This document shows positions 1-5,345 of a stretch of 9,035 nt of DNA, piece after piece. Every line of letters begins with the position of its first letter. The stretch's first letter is position 1. The notes beneath the pieces are model-generated. The model worked only from the letters and a program-made list of their open reading frames with translations. It was not told the DNA's origin and made no database searches. This stretch comes from UBA5972 sp964480735 (GTDB taxonomy: Bacteria; Pseudomonadota; Alphaproteobacteria; Rhodobacterales; Rhodobacteraceae), in contig CAYZQS010000105.1 in the NCBI GenBank assembly GCA_964480735.1, positions 1 to 9,035 of the forward strand, in the 5' to 3' direction. Made by a program: the position numbers and the translations under genes.

Positions 1-263
1 GACAGGGCTTCGGCCAGCTTGTCCATATCGCGGTTCAAAAGGTCCACGAATTTCATCATCACCCGGCCACGGCGTTGAGGGTTTTGGGCAGCCCAGGCGG
101 GTTGTGCGGCAGCGGCGACCATTACCGCTGCGTCAACCTGCGCTGTGGTGGCCAGCGGCGTTTTGGCCTGAACCTCGCCGGTGGCCGGATTGTAAACATC
201 AGCAAACCGCCCGGATGTGCCTTTGACCCGTTCGCCGTTGATAAAATGGTTAAGTTCCAGCAT
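1..263 (-). CDS. mmsA: Methylmalonate-semialdehyde dehydrogenase (CoA-acylating), N-terminal part, cut by window edge
   Basis: The enzyme oxidises methylmalonate or malonate semialdehyde to propionyl-CoA or acetyl-CoA in valine and inositol catabolism. Only the first 87 codons are present; the reading frame stays open to base 1. The protein begins MLELNHFINGERVKGTSGRF and continues with the aldehyde-dehydrogenase N-terminal NPATGEV motif (residues 26-32) and an NPQRRGRVMMKFVDLLNRD segment that I recognise from alphaproteobacterial MmsA. The catalytic Cys and cofactor-binding residues lie outside the window. The ATG at 263-261 is preceded by a GGGGA ribosome-binding site about 7 nt upstream on the minus strand. 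It is transcribed away from the CBS-domain gene across a shared 216-bp gap. Another aldehyde dehydrogenase subfamily is possible but less likely. Confidence 0.85.
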   Translation of the reverse strand, partial: MLELNHFINGERVKGTSGRFADVYNPATGEVQAKTPLATTAQVDAAVMVAAAAQPAWAAQNPQRRGRVMMKFVDLLNRDMDKLAEAL

Positions 264-479
264 CTGCGTATCCCCGCGTTGATTGTTTTTGGTGCTTGTG
301 ACGGCTTGCATTGGGTGCCATGCAAAGCAAAATCCTCAAAGTTCATTTCATTTTTGATTTGAAGGGGCAAGGGCATTATCATCAGGCGTGCATTTTCATC
401 GATCCGGTGGTCAACCCAGACTTGACAGCAAATTACCCGCAAGGCAGTTTATTTGTATAATAAACAAAGGGCAGCAACG
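264..479. promoter_or_regulatory. Divergent intergenic region between mmsA and the CBS-domain gene
   Basis: This 216-bp gap must hold promoters for both divergent genes. It contains an inverted repeat TTGCAT-N8-ATGCAA at 306-325, which lies about 45-60 bp upstream of the mmsA start and could be an operator. It also has GTCAA-N7-TTGAC at 410-426, a consensus TTGACA at 422-427 and a consensus TATAAT at 456-461. I see no convincing spaced -35/-10 pair for mmsA. Which protein binds these repeats cannot be told from the sequence. Confidence 0.45.
456..461 (+). promoter_or_regulatory. Perfect -10 hexamer (TATAAT) for the CBS-domain gene
   Basis: TATAAT ends 18 bp before the ATG at 480. Initiation 6-8 bp downstream would begin the mRNA at or inside the ribosome-binding site AAAGGG (466-471), giving a leader of only about 12 nt. 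The -35 position at 17-bp spacing is TTACCC (433-438), a poor match. A perfect TTGACA sits at 422-427 but is 28 bp from the TATAAT, too far for a normal sigma-70 promoter. Confidence 0.4.
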
Positions 480-914
480 ATGACTGTATCGCAAATATTG
501 CAAAGCAAACCGATCAACGATGTGGCGACAATCTCCAGCACAAAATCAATGGCAGATGCCGCTGGTATAATGTCCAGTATGCGCATCGGCGCGCTGGTGG
601 TTTCCGAGGACGGAAAATCTGTTGATGGAATTTTATCAGAACGCGATATCGTGCGGGAGATCGGCAAACGCGGGCCAGGGTGCCTGTCTGACAGCATCAG
701 TGAATGTATGACCAAAGACATTATAACCTGCAAAATATCAGATACCGCCGATGCGGTTTTGGGCAAAATGACCAAGGGCCGGTTTCGCCACCTGCCGGTG
801 GTTGAAGACGGCACAATGATCGGCCTGATTTCTATCGGCGATGTGGTAAAAGCGCGGTTGTCTGAAATATCCATGGAAAACGAAGCCATGGAAAGCATGA
901 TCAAGGGGTTTTAA
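480..914 (+). CDS. Two-CBS-domain protein (tandem CBS / Bateman module)
   Basis: A 144-residue protein consisting almost only of two CBS domains, about residues 7-62 and 76-127. Each ends in the typical pattern, GILSERDIVR (50-59) and GLISIGDVVK (115-124). CBS pairs form a Bateman module that usually binds adenine nucleotides or similar ligands; the ligand and partner of this stand-alone protein are unknown. There is no signal peptide or membrane segment, so it should be cytoplasmic. The ATG at 480 is preferred over the upstream in-frame TTG at 453, because AAAGGG (466-471) is well spaced for it and the extra nine residues fall outside the domain. It is followed after 63 bp by coaD and may be co-transcribed with it. 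The short tail MENEAMESMIKGF lies beyond the second domain. Confidence 0.88.
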   Translation: MTVSQILQSKPINDVATISSTKSMADAAGIMSSMRIGALVVSEDGKSVDGILSERDIVREIGKRGPGCLSDSISECMTKDIITCKISDTADAVLGKMTKGRFRHLPVVEDGTMIGLISIGDVVKARLSEISMENEAMESMIKGF

Positions 915-977
915 CCTTTACAGTCCGGCCCATTTAGGTTTGCTGTTCGCCAATGTTTGCCAGATTCAGAGAGATTT

Positions 978-1475
978 ATGCGCACAGGACTATATCCCGG
1001 AACCTTTGATCCCCTGACGCTGGGTCACGTGGACATCATCCGCCGAGCGGCCAAGCTGGTTGACAAACTGGTGATTGGTGTTGCGATCAACCGTGACAAG
1101 TCTCCGCTGTTCACATTGGAAGAACGCGTGGCGATGATTGAGGCAGAGAGCCGGAACGGTTCCTATTATGCGGATATCGAAATCGTCGTTCATCCGTTTG
1201 AAAACCTGCTGATCCAATGCGCCAAAGAAGTGGGTGCGGGCATCATTATCCGCGGTCTTCGCGCGGTCTCTGATTTTGAGTATGAATTTCAAATGGTTGG
1301 CATGAACCACGCGATGGACCGGGACATCGAAACCGTTTTCCTGATGGCTGGCCCTGCCCATCAGGCGATTGCCTCGCGGCTGGTCAAGGAAATTGCCCGG
1401 CTTGGCGGGGATGTGTCAGGCTTTGTGCCACCGGCCATTGAACAGGCGCTGACCCAAAAATATATTTCAGACTGA
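978..1475 (+). CDS. coaD: Phosphopantetheine adenylyltransferase
   Basis: It transfers AMP from ATP to 4'-phosphopantetheine to make dephospho-CoA, the penultimate step of coenzyme A synthesis in the cytoplasm. The 165-residue protein has the usual CoaD length and nucleotidyltransferase motifs: GTFDPLTLGH (residues 8-17, the T/HxGH signature with His17), Lys41 in NRDKSPLF, RGLR (92-95), and the C-terminal IASRLVKEIARLGGDVSGFVP (131-151). The ATG at 978 is chosen because family members begin almost directly at this beta strand (M-x-x-GLYPGTFDP) and because GAGAGA lies 4-9 nt upstream; an in-frame TTG at 957 would add seven residues. Its neighbours, the CBS-domain gene upstream and the cyclophilin gene 77 bp downstream, do not belong to the CoA pathway. 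Confidence 0.95.
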   Translation: MRTGLYPGTFDPLTLGHVDIIRRAAKLVDKLVIGVAINRDKSPLFTLEERVAMIEAESRNGSYYADIEIVVHPFENLLIQCAKEVGAGIIIRGLRAVSDFEYEFQMVGMNHAMDRDIETVFLMAGPAHQAIASRLVKEIARLGGDVSGFVPPAIEQALTQKYISD

Positions 1476-1521
1476 CACGCGCGGCGAACTGGCCCCTTTC
1501 ACAATTCAAAAGCTTGCCGTA

Positions 1522-1536
1522 AGTTGCGCCGCAACT
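1522..1536. repeat. Short palindrome in the coaD-cyclophilin gap
   Basis: AGTTGCG-C-CGCAACT has 7-nt arms around a single central base, ending 7 nt before the GGAGG ribosome-binding site (1544-1548) of the cyclophilin gene. In RNA it would form a 6-bp hairpin with a GCC loop. It could be an operator or a leader hairpin. There is no U-tract, so it is not a terminator. Confidence 0.35.
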
Positions 1537-1552
1537 GAAATCTGGAGGCACC

Positions 1553-2062
1553 ATGAGCGACTTTAAAGACCCCGAAAACACCCTTGTCATCACCCTGAAA
1601 GACGGCCCCGTGCATGTGGAACTGCTGCCTGATGTGGCTCCGCAGCATTGCGCCCGCATCAAAGAACTGGCGCGCGGCGGCCAATATGACAATGTGGCCT
1701 TTCACCGGGTGATAGATGGCTTCATGGCCCAGACCGGCGATGTGCAAAACGGCAATATGGAAAAGGATTTCAACATCCGTGCCGCCGGTACCGGTGGTTC
1801 TGATCTGGCCAATGTCCCTGCTGAATTTTCCAGCCTGCCGTTTGATCGCGGTGTTTTGGGCGCGGCCCGGTCGCAAAATCCTGACAGCGCAAACGCGCAG
1901 TTCTTTTTGATGTTTGCTGACGGTCATTTTTTGAACGGGCAATATACGGTCTATGGCCGGGTCATTTCCGGGATGGAACACGTGGATGCCATTCAAAGAG
2001 GTGAGCCGCCGATGAATCCCGACCGGATGATTTCGGTCAAAGTTGCGGCGGATTTGGCATGA
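1553..2062 (+). CDS. ppiB: Peptidyl-prolyl cis-trans isomerase, cyclophilin type (cytoplasmic)
   Basis: It catalyses cis-trans isomerisation of Xaa-Pro bonds and assists folding. The 169-residue protein is a bare cyclophilin domain without signal peptide, like bacterial PpiB. Active-site residues are visible: FHR (50-52), with the catalytic Arg, FMAQ (57-60) and QFF (116-118). Phe126 stands where human CypA has Trp121 and Tyr131 where it has His126; E. coli cyclophilin shows the same changes and binds cyclosporin poorly. GGAGG at 1544-1548 gives a strong, well-spaced start. Its stop codon overlaps the start of the next cyclophilin gene (ATGA at 2059-2062), so the two are probably translationally coupled. 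The symbol follows general usage, not a proven orthology. Confidence 0.93.
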   Translation: MSDFKDPENTLVITLKDGPVHVELLPDVAPQHCARIKELARGGQYDNVAFHRVIDGFMAQTGDVQNGNMEKDFNIRAAGTGGSDLANVPAEFSSLPFDRGVLGAARSQNPDSANAQFFLMFADGHFLNGQYTVYGRVISGMEHVDAIQRGEPPMNPDRMISVKVAADLA

Positions 2063-2802
2063 GCGGCACCACAAAAATCATCGGCGGGATAATTGTTTTG
2101 GTTGCCCTGGCCTTTGGCTATTTGATTGTCACGCTTGAGCCGTCCGATGACTCCAAAGCATTGGTCAACGAGGCGACGTCAGACAGCAGCGAAGATGCCA
2201 TGACGTCCACCGAGGCCGCAACGGATGATGAAACAGCGATGGCCGCGGCTACGATGGAAGAGAGCGAGCCAACCGGTGACAATGCTGTGGTTAACAGCGG
2301 CGAAAACCCGACTTTGGTGATTGCTATAGGTGGTTCCACCAGCGGCACGATCGAGATTGAACTGTTCAACGACATTGCACCCGGCCACGTGGCCCGCATT
2401 GTGCAACTGGCCAACCAGGGCAAATACGACAACGTGGTGTTTCACCGGGTGATCGACGGGTTTATGGCGCAAACCGGAGACGTTGAATTTGGTGTGCGCG
2501 ACGGATCGCAAACAAGTTTTGCCGGGCGCGGTGGCTCTGGTATGGCGGATCTGAAAGCAGAGTTTTCGGACGAGGAATATGTTGAGGGCATCGTTGGCAT
2601 GGCCCGCTCCAACAGCCCGGATTCGGCCAATTCGCAGTTTTTCATTATGTTTGACGACGCGCCGTTTCTGAACGGACAGTATACCGTTGTGGGCAAAGTG
2701 ATCGCCGGGCTGGACGTTGTAAACGCCATTAAAAAGGGTGACCAGAATAACAACGGCGCTGTGGAAGACCCTGATTACATGGAAAAAGTCTCCGTTCGCT
2801 AA
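2059..2802 (+). CDS. Membrane-anchored cyclophilin-type peptidyl-prolyl isomerase
   Basis: A 247-residue protein in three parts. Residues 7-26 are a hydrophobic helix (IIGGIIVLVALAFGYLIVTL) acting as an uncleaved anchor or signal. Residues 29-83 form a Ser/Asp/Glu/Ala/Thr-rich, probably disordered, acidic linker. Residues 84-247 are a cyclophilin domain with FHR (128-130), FMAQ (135-138), QFF (193-195) and Phe203-Leu204 at the cyclosporin-contact position. With Lys6 before the helix, the catalytic domain probably faces the periplasm, a fold-helper role for exported proteins; the topology is inferred. It overlaps the cytoplasmic cyclophilin gene by 4 bp and shares long identical stretches such as VIDGFMAQTGDV and PDSAN-QFF, which points to tandem duplication followed by gain of an export segment. 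No strong ribosome-binding site precedes its ATG (only GGCGGA), in keeping with coupled translation. Confidence 0.9.
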   Translation: MSGTTKIIGGIIVLVALAFGYLIVTLEPSDDSKALVNEATSDSSEDAMTSTEAATDDETAMAAATMEESEPTGDNAVVNSGENPTLVIAIGGSTSGTIEIELFNDIAPGHVARIVQLANQGKYDNVVFHRVIDGFMAQTGDVEFGVRDGSQTSFAGRGGSGMADLKAEFSDEEYVEGIVGMARSNSPDSANSQFFIMFDDAPFLNGQYTVVGKVIAGLDVVNAIKKGDQNNNGAVEDPDYMEKVSVR

Positions 2803-2949
2803 CACTTTCCAGCCCGGTTTGGCAAACCCGCCGGACCGGGGCCCTTGGCCTGACCGATTGCAACTGCTCATATCTCTGTGAAGGGGGCTGTTGCGCCCTT
2901 GTACAAACTGCAAAGCTGCCCGCAGCAACAATCTGTGGAGGCATTGCAC
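2803..2949 (+). other. Gap between the second cyclophilin and DUF3179 genes
   Basis: These 147 bp contain GC-rich inverted repeats, CCCGGT (2813-2818) with ACCGGG (2835-2840) and a 20-nt hairpin at 2881-2900 (AAGGG...CCCTT), but no U-tract. I therefore do not call a terminator. Read-through from the cyclophilin genes into the DUF3179 gene is plausible. No clear promoter is visible. A GTG at 2878 is in frame with the downstream gene but is rejected as its start. Confidence 0.35.
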
Positions 2950-3945
2950 ATGCAGCGGGTAAATTTTCTGGCAAATTTTAAAATACTGGCTTTGGCCGGG
3001 TTGATACTGGCCGGCTTTTGCCTGCCGGCGTCCGCGCAGGTAAGCCGCTGGCTTGGCGAATGGCCAAACACCGATTTTACCAAAACGTCGGTTGAATTCA
3101 GCGAGATTTTCAGCGGCGGACCGCCGCGGGATGGCATTCCATCCCTGCCGTCGGTTGATTTTATCAAAGTTGGCGATGAAAGCCGCCTTGGCGATCGTGA
3201 GCCGGTGATTACGGTGGAAATGGAAGGGCAGGAACCGCGGGCCTATCCGGTGCGTTACCTGACATGGCACGAGATTGCCAATGACGTTATCGGTGATGTC
3301 CCCGTGGCGGTGACGTTCTGTCCGTTGTGTAACTCTGGTCTGGTTTTTGACCGTCGGGTGAACGGCAAGGTGCTGTCCTTTGGCGTGTCCGGCAAACTGC
3401 GAAACTCGGATATGGTGATGTTTGACCGCGAAACCGAAAGCTGGTGGCAGCAGATCATCGGCGCCGGTATCGTAGGCGAACACACTGGCACCGAACTGGT
3501 GCAAATTGTCAGCTGGATGGAAAGCTGGGAGGAATTTAAGAACCGCAATCCCAACGGTCTGGTGATGGATGAACCCCGCGCGGCGCGGTCTTACGGAAGC
3601 AATCCCTATACCGGCTATGACAGCTCCAGCCGTCCGTTTCTGTACAACGGCGAGATGCCACCTCATAACATTCAACCGCTTGCGCGGGTTTTGAAAATCG
3701 GCGATCGGGCCTGGCCGCTGGAACGTCTGCGTGATGTGGAAACCCTGGAAGAGGACGGATTTATCATCACATGGTCAAGCGGGCAAGCCTCGGCACTGGA
3801 CAGCCGCCGCATCGCCAAAGGCAAAAACGTCGGCACCATTCGCGTGAAAGACGCAGCAACCGGCGCAGACGTGCGCCATGACGTGGTGTTTGCATTTGCC
3901 TTTCACGCATTCTTTCCGCAAGGCCGCTGGATGCTGGGCGGCTAA
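2950..3945 (+). CDS. Exported DUF3179-family protein of unknown function
   Basis: The mature part matches the DUF3179 family as I know it: AYPVRYLTWHEIAND (98-112), VAVTFCPLCNSGLVFDR (119-135) with a conserved CPLC pair (Cys124, Cys127), then SGKLRNSDMVMFDRETESWW (147-166). The biochemical role of this family is not established, so none is assigned. The N-terminus is a clear Sec signal peptide: Arg3 and Lys11, a hydrophobic core (12-24) and cleavage probably after Ala29 (PASA|QV). The protein is therefore periplasmic or secreted. The ATG at 2950 is chosen because TGGAGG (2935-2941) precedes it and it puts the signal peptide at the very N-terminus; an upstream GTG at 2878 would bury it. Length is 331 residues. 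Position after two folding helpers, one membrane-anchored, may be chance. Confidence 0.87.
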   Translation: MQRVNFLANFKILALAGLILAGFCLPASAQVSRWLGEWPNTDFTKTSVEFSEIFSGGPPRDGIPSLPSVDFIKVGDESRLGDREPVITVEMEGQEPRAYPVRYLTWHEIANDVIGDVPVAVTFCPLCNSGLVFDRRVNGKVLSFGVSGKLRNSDMVMFDRETESWWQQIIGAGIVGEHTGTELVQIVSWMESWEEFKNRNPNGLVMDEPRAARSYGSNPYTGYDSSSRPFLYNGEMPPHNIQPLARVLKIGDRAWPLERLRDVETLEEDGFIITWSSGQASALDSRRIAKGKNVGTIRVKDAATGADVRHDVVFAFAFHAFFPQGRWMLGG

Positions 3946-3964
3946 AAATAGAACTTTCAGACCG

Positions 3965-3999
3965 GGCCAAACCCAACGGCCATTGGGTTTGGCCTTTTT
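3965..3999 (+). terminator. Intrinsic terminator after the DUF3179 gene
   Basis: A perfect 12-bp stem GGCCAAACCCAA / TTGGGTTTGGCC with a 6-nt loop (CGGCCA, 3977-3982) is followed at once by TTTTT (3995-3999). It starts 19 bp after the DUF3179 stop codon and should end the upstream transcription unit, separating it from rpsB. The minus strand lacks a matching U-tract, so it works in one direction. Confidence 0.92.
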
Positions 4000-4042
4000 G
4001 ATGCTGGTTTGAAACTTCCGGCAGGTCTGGCGCAAACACCTC

Positions 4043-4071
4043 TTGCCAAGCGCTGTTTCATGTCCTAAAGC
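4043..4071 (+). promoter_or_regulatory. Weak candidate promoter for rpsB-tsf
   Basis: TTGCCA (4043-4048) and TAAAGC (4066-4071) are 17 bp apart, just downstream of the terminator at 3965-3999. The -35 keeps the TTG that dominates alphaproteobacterial housekeeping promoters, while the -10 match is poor. A promoter must lie between 4000 and about 4150 because the terminator isolates rpsB from upstream genes. This is the best-spaced pair I found. Confidence 0.3.
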
Positions 4072-4130
4072 CCGCGGATCAATCCACAGGCGGGGCTTGC
4101 GGGTGTTGGGGGAGACATCCCTGATACTCC

Positions 4131-4176
4131 ACCGGTTGGGCCAAATGGCTCTTCTCCCGCTGAGGTCAAAACCGGA
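4131..4176 (+). promoter_or_regulatory. Possible structured 5' leader of rpsB
   Basis: CCGGTT (4132-4137) can pair with AACCGG (4170-4175), enclosing a small GGCC-AAAT-GGCT hairpin (4139-4150). The right arm lies against the ribosome-binding site AAAGGA (4176-4181), so folding could affect access to it. S2 is known to repress its own mRNA in other bacteria, which makes a regulatory leader plausible. I do not match this to any named family. Confidence 0.3.
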
Positions 4177-4189
4177 AAGGAATACGACG

Positions 4190-5254
4190 ATGGGTCTCCC
4201 AGAGTTCTCGCTTCGTCAGCTGCTTGAGGCTGGCGTGCATTACGGCCACCAAACACACCGATGGAATCCCCGTATGGGCCCGTATATCTACGGCGCCAAG
4301 AACGGTATTCACATTATGGACCTGACACAGACGGTTCCGCTGTTGGATGCAGCATTGAACGCCGCGCGGGAAACAACAGCCAAAGGCGGGCGCATCCTGT
4401 TTGTGGCCACCAAGCGGCAGGCGCAAAAGGCGATACATGATGCCGCCGAACGCAGCGCGCAGTATTATATGAACCACCGCTGGCTGGGCGGCACACTGAC
4501 CAACTGGCAGACTGTTTCAAAATCAATCTCGCGGCTTAAGTCTTATGACGAACAGCTGGAGGCCGGTGCCGAGGGCATGACCAAAAAGGAACGTCTGGGC
4601 ATGGAGCGCGAGCAGGGCAAACTGCAGGCCTCGCTTGGTGGCATCCGTGAAATGGGTGGTGTGCCCGATCTGGTTGTGGTGATTGACACCAACAAGGAAA
4701 GCCTTGCCATTGCCGAGGCCAACAAGCTGGGCATTCCGGTGATTGCGGTTTTGGACAGCAATTGCGCGCCTGAAGGCATCGATTTTCCGATCCCCGGCAA
4801 CGATGACGCGGCGCGTGCCATTGCGCTTTACTGTGATCTGATCGCAAGGGCCGCCCTTGACGGTATGACGGCCCAAATGGGTGCGTCCGGTGTGGATATT
4901 GGTGCCTTGGAAGAAGCTCCGGCTGAAGAAGCGGTTGCTGCCGAAGAAGCGGCACCCGTGGCTGAAACTGCGGCACCGGCCAAGGCAGAGGCGAAAGCTG
5001 AACCAAAAGAAGAGGCAAAGCCAGAGCCAAAAACAGAAACCGTAAAGGCGGAAGTTGCGGAAACGGTGGAAGAAAAACCAGCGGAAAAAGCACCGTCGAC
5101 CGAAAAACCGGCCGCCAAAAAGGCCGAACCGAAAAAGGCACCCGCCAAAAAGGCCGCCGCAAAACCGGCCGCAAAAAAGGCACCGGCAAAAAAGGCGGCA
5201 CCAAAGGCCAAAGCGGCACCAAAAGCCAATGCTGACGAAAATTCTGACGGCTGA
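4190..5254 (+). CDS. rpsB: 30S ribosomal protein S2 with long Lys/Ala/Pro-rich C-terminal tail
   Basis: S2 is a structural protein of the small ribosomal subunit. The start MGLPEFSLRQLLEAGVHYGH and WNPRMGPYIYGAKNGIHIMDL (25-45), RWLGGTLTNW (97-106) and GIPVIAVLDSNCAPEGIDFPIPGNDDA (181-207) are hallmark S2 segments. The ATG at 4190 is fixed by homology and by AAAGGA 8 nt upstream, although the frame is open to 4043. The protein is 354 residues against roughly 240-260 for typical S2. Residues 241-354 form a low-complexity tail: first Ala/Glu-rich and acidic (241-300), then strongly basic with 15 Lys in residues 306-345, arranged largely as KKAxx pentads, then a short acidic end (ADENSDG). The body is complete and should assemble normally; the tail's role is unknown. 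tsf follows after 91 bp, the conserved rpsB-tsf order. Confidence 0.96.
   Translation: MGLPEFSLRQLLEAGVHYGHQTHRWNPRMGPYIYGAKNGIHIMDLTQTVPLLDAALNAARETTAKGGRILFVATKRQAQKAIHDAAERSAQYYMNHRWLGGTLTNWQTVSKSISRLKSYDEQLEAGAEGMTKKERLGMEREQGKLQASLGGIREMGGVPDLVVVIDTNKESLAIAEANKLGIPVIAVLDSNCAPEGIDFPIPGNDDAARAIALYCDLIARAALDGMTAQMGASGVDIGALEEAPAEEAVAAEEAAPVAETAAPAKAEAKAEPKEEAKPEPKTETVKAEVAETVEEKPAEKAPSTEKPAAKKAEPKKAPAKKAAAKPAAKKAPAKKAAPKAKAAPKANADENSDG
5105..5224 (+). repeat. Degenerate repeat encoding KKAxx pentads in the S2 tail
   Basis: The DNA for residues 306-345 repeats GCCAAAAAGGCC-like units, giving KK doublets at residues 310/311, 315/316, 320/321, 329/330 and 334/335, i.e. mostly a 15-bp period. 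Such repeats can expand or contract by slippage. The codons vary slightly (AAA-AAG, GCC/GCA), so the array is not a fresh perfect duplication. Confidence 0.7.
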
Positions 5255-5328
5255 TCTTCGGGTCAGACATTTTCATAGGGCAGGGCGCATGGTCCTGCCA
5301 GTTCAAACGAAAAGCAATCCAGTTGCTT
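5251..5328 (+). promoter_or_regulatory. Three consecutive hairpins in the rpsB-tsf spacer
   Basis: First, CTGATC-TTCG-GGTCAG (5251-5266), a 6-bp stem (one G-U pair) closed by a stable C(UUCG)G tetraloop and including the rpsB stop codon; TCTGAC (5243-5248) can instead pair with GTCAGA (5262-5267). Second, GGCAGG (5279-5284) with CCTGCC (5294-5299). Third, AAGCAA-TCCAG-TTGCTT (5312-5328), just before the tsf ribosome-binding site. None has a full U-tract, so they look like a processing site, 3'-end stabiliser or partial attenuator setting the S2 to EF-Ts ratio rather than a terminator. Confidence 0.5.
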
Positions 5329-5345
5329 AAGGTAGGAGAAACCAG

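Noticed and set aside
2813..2840. GC-rich inverted repeat after the second cyclophilin gene considered as a terminator
   Set aside because: The six-pair stem is followed by GCCCTTGGCC with no run of T, so intrinsic termination is not supported.
2179..3675. 498-codon open frame on the minus strand
   Set aside because: It lies antisense to the second cyclophilin and the DUF3179 gene and crosses their gap. The sense proteins have clear domains, while this frame is rich in His, Arg and Val with no domain, as expected from codon bias on the opposite strand.
4043..4189. In-frame 49-codon N-terminal extension of S2
   Set aside because: S2 proteins begin at the MxLPEFSxRQLLEAGVHxGH segment, the ATG at 4190 has a good ribosome-binding site, and the extension overlaps the probable promoter and leader.
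4536..5306. 256-codon Pro-rich open frame on the minus strand
   Set aside because: It is the complement of rpsB; the Pro/Phe/Leu repeats simply mirror the Lys/Ala repeat of the S2 tail.
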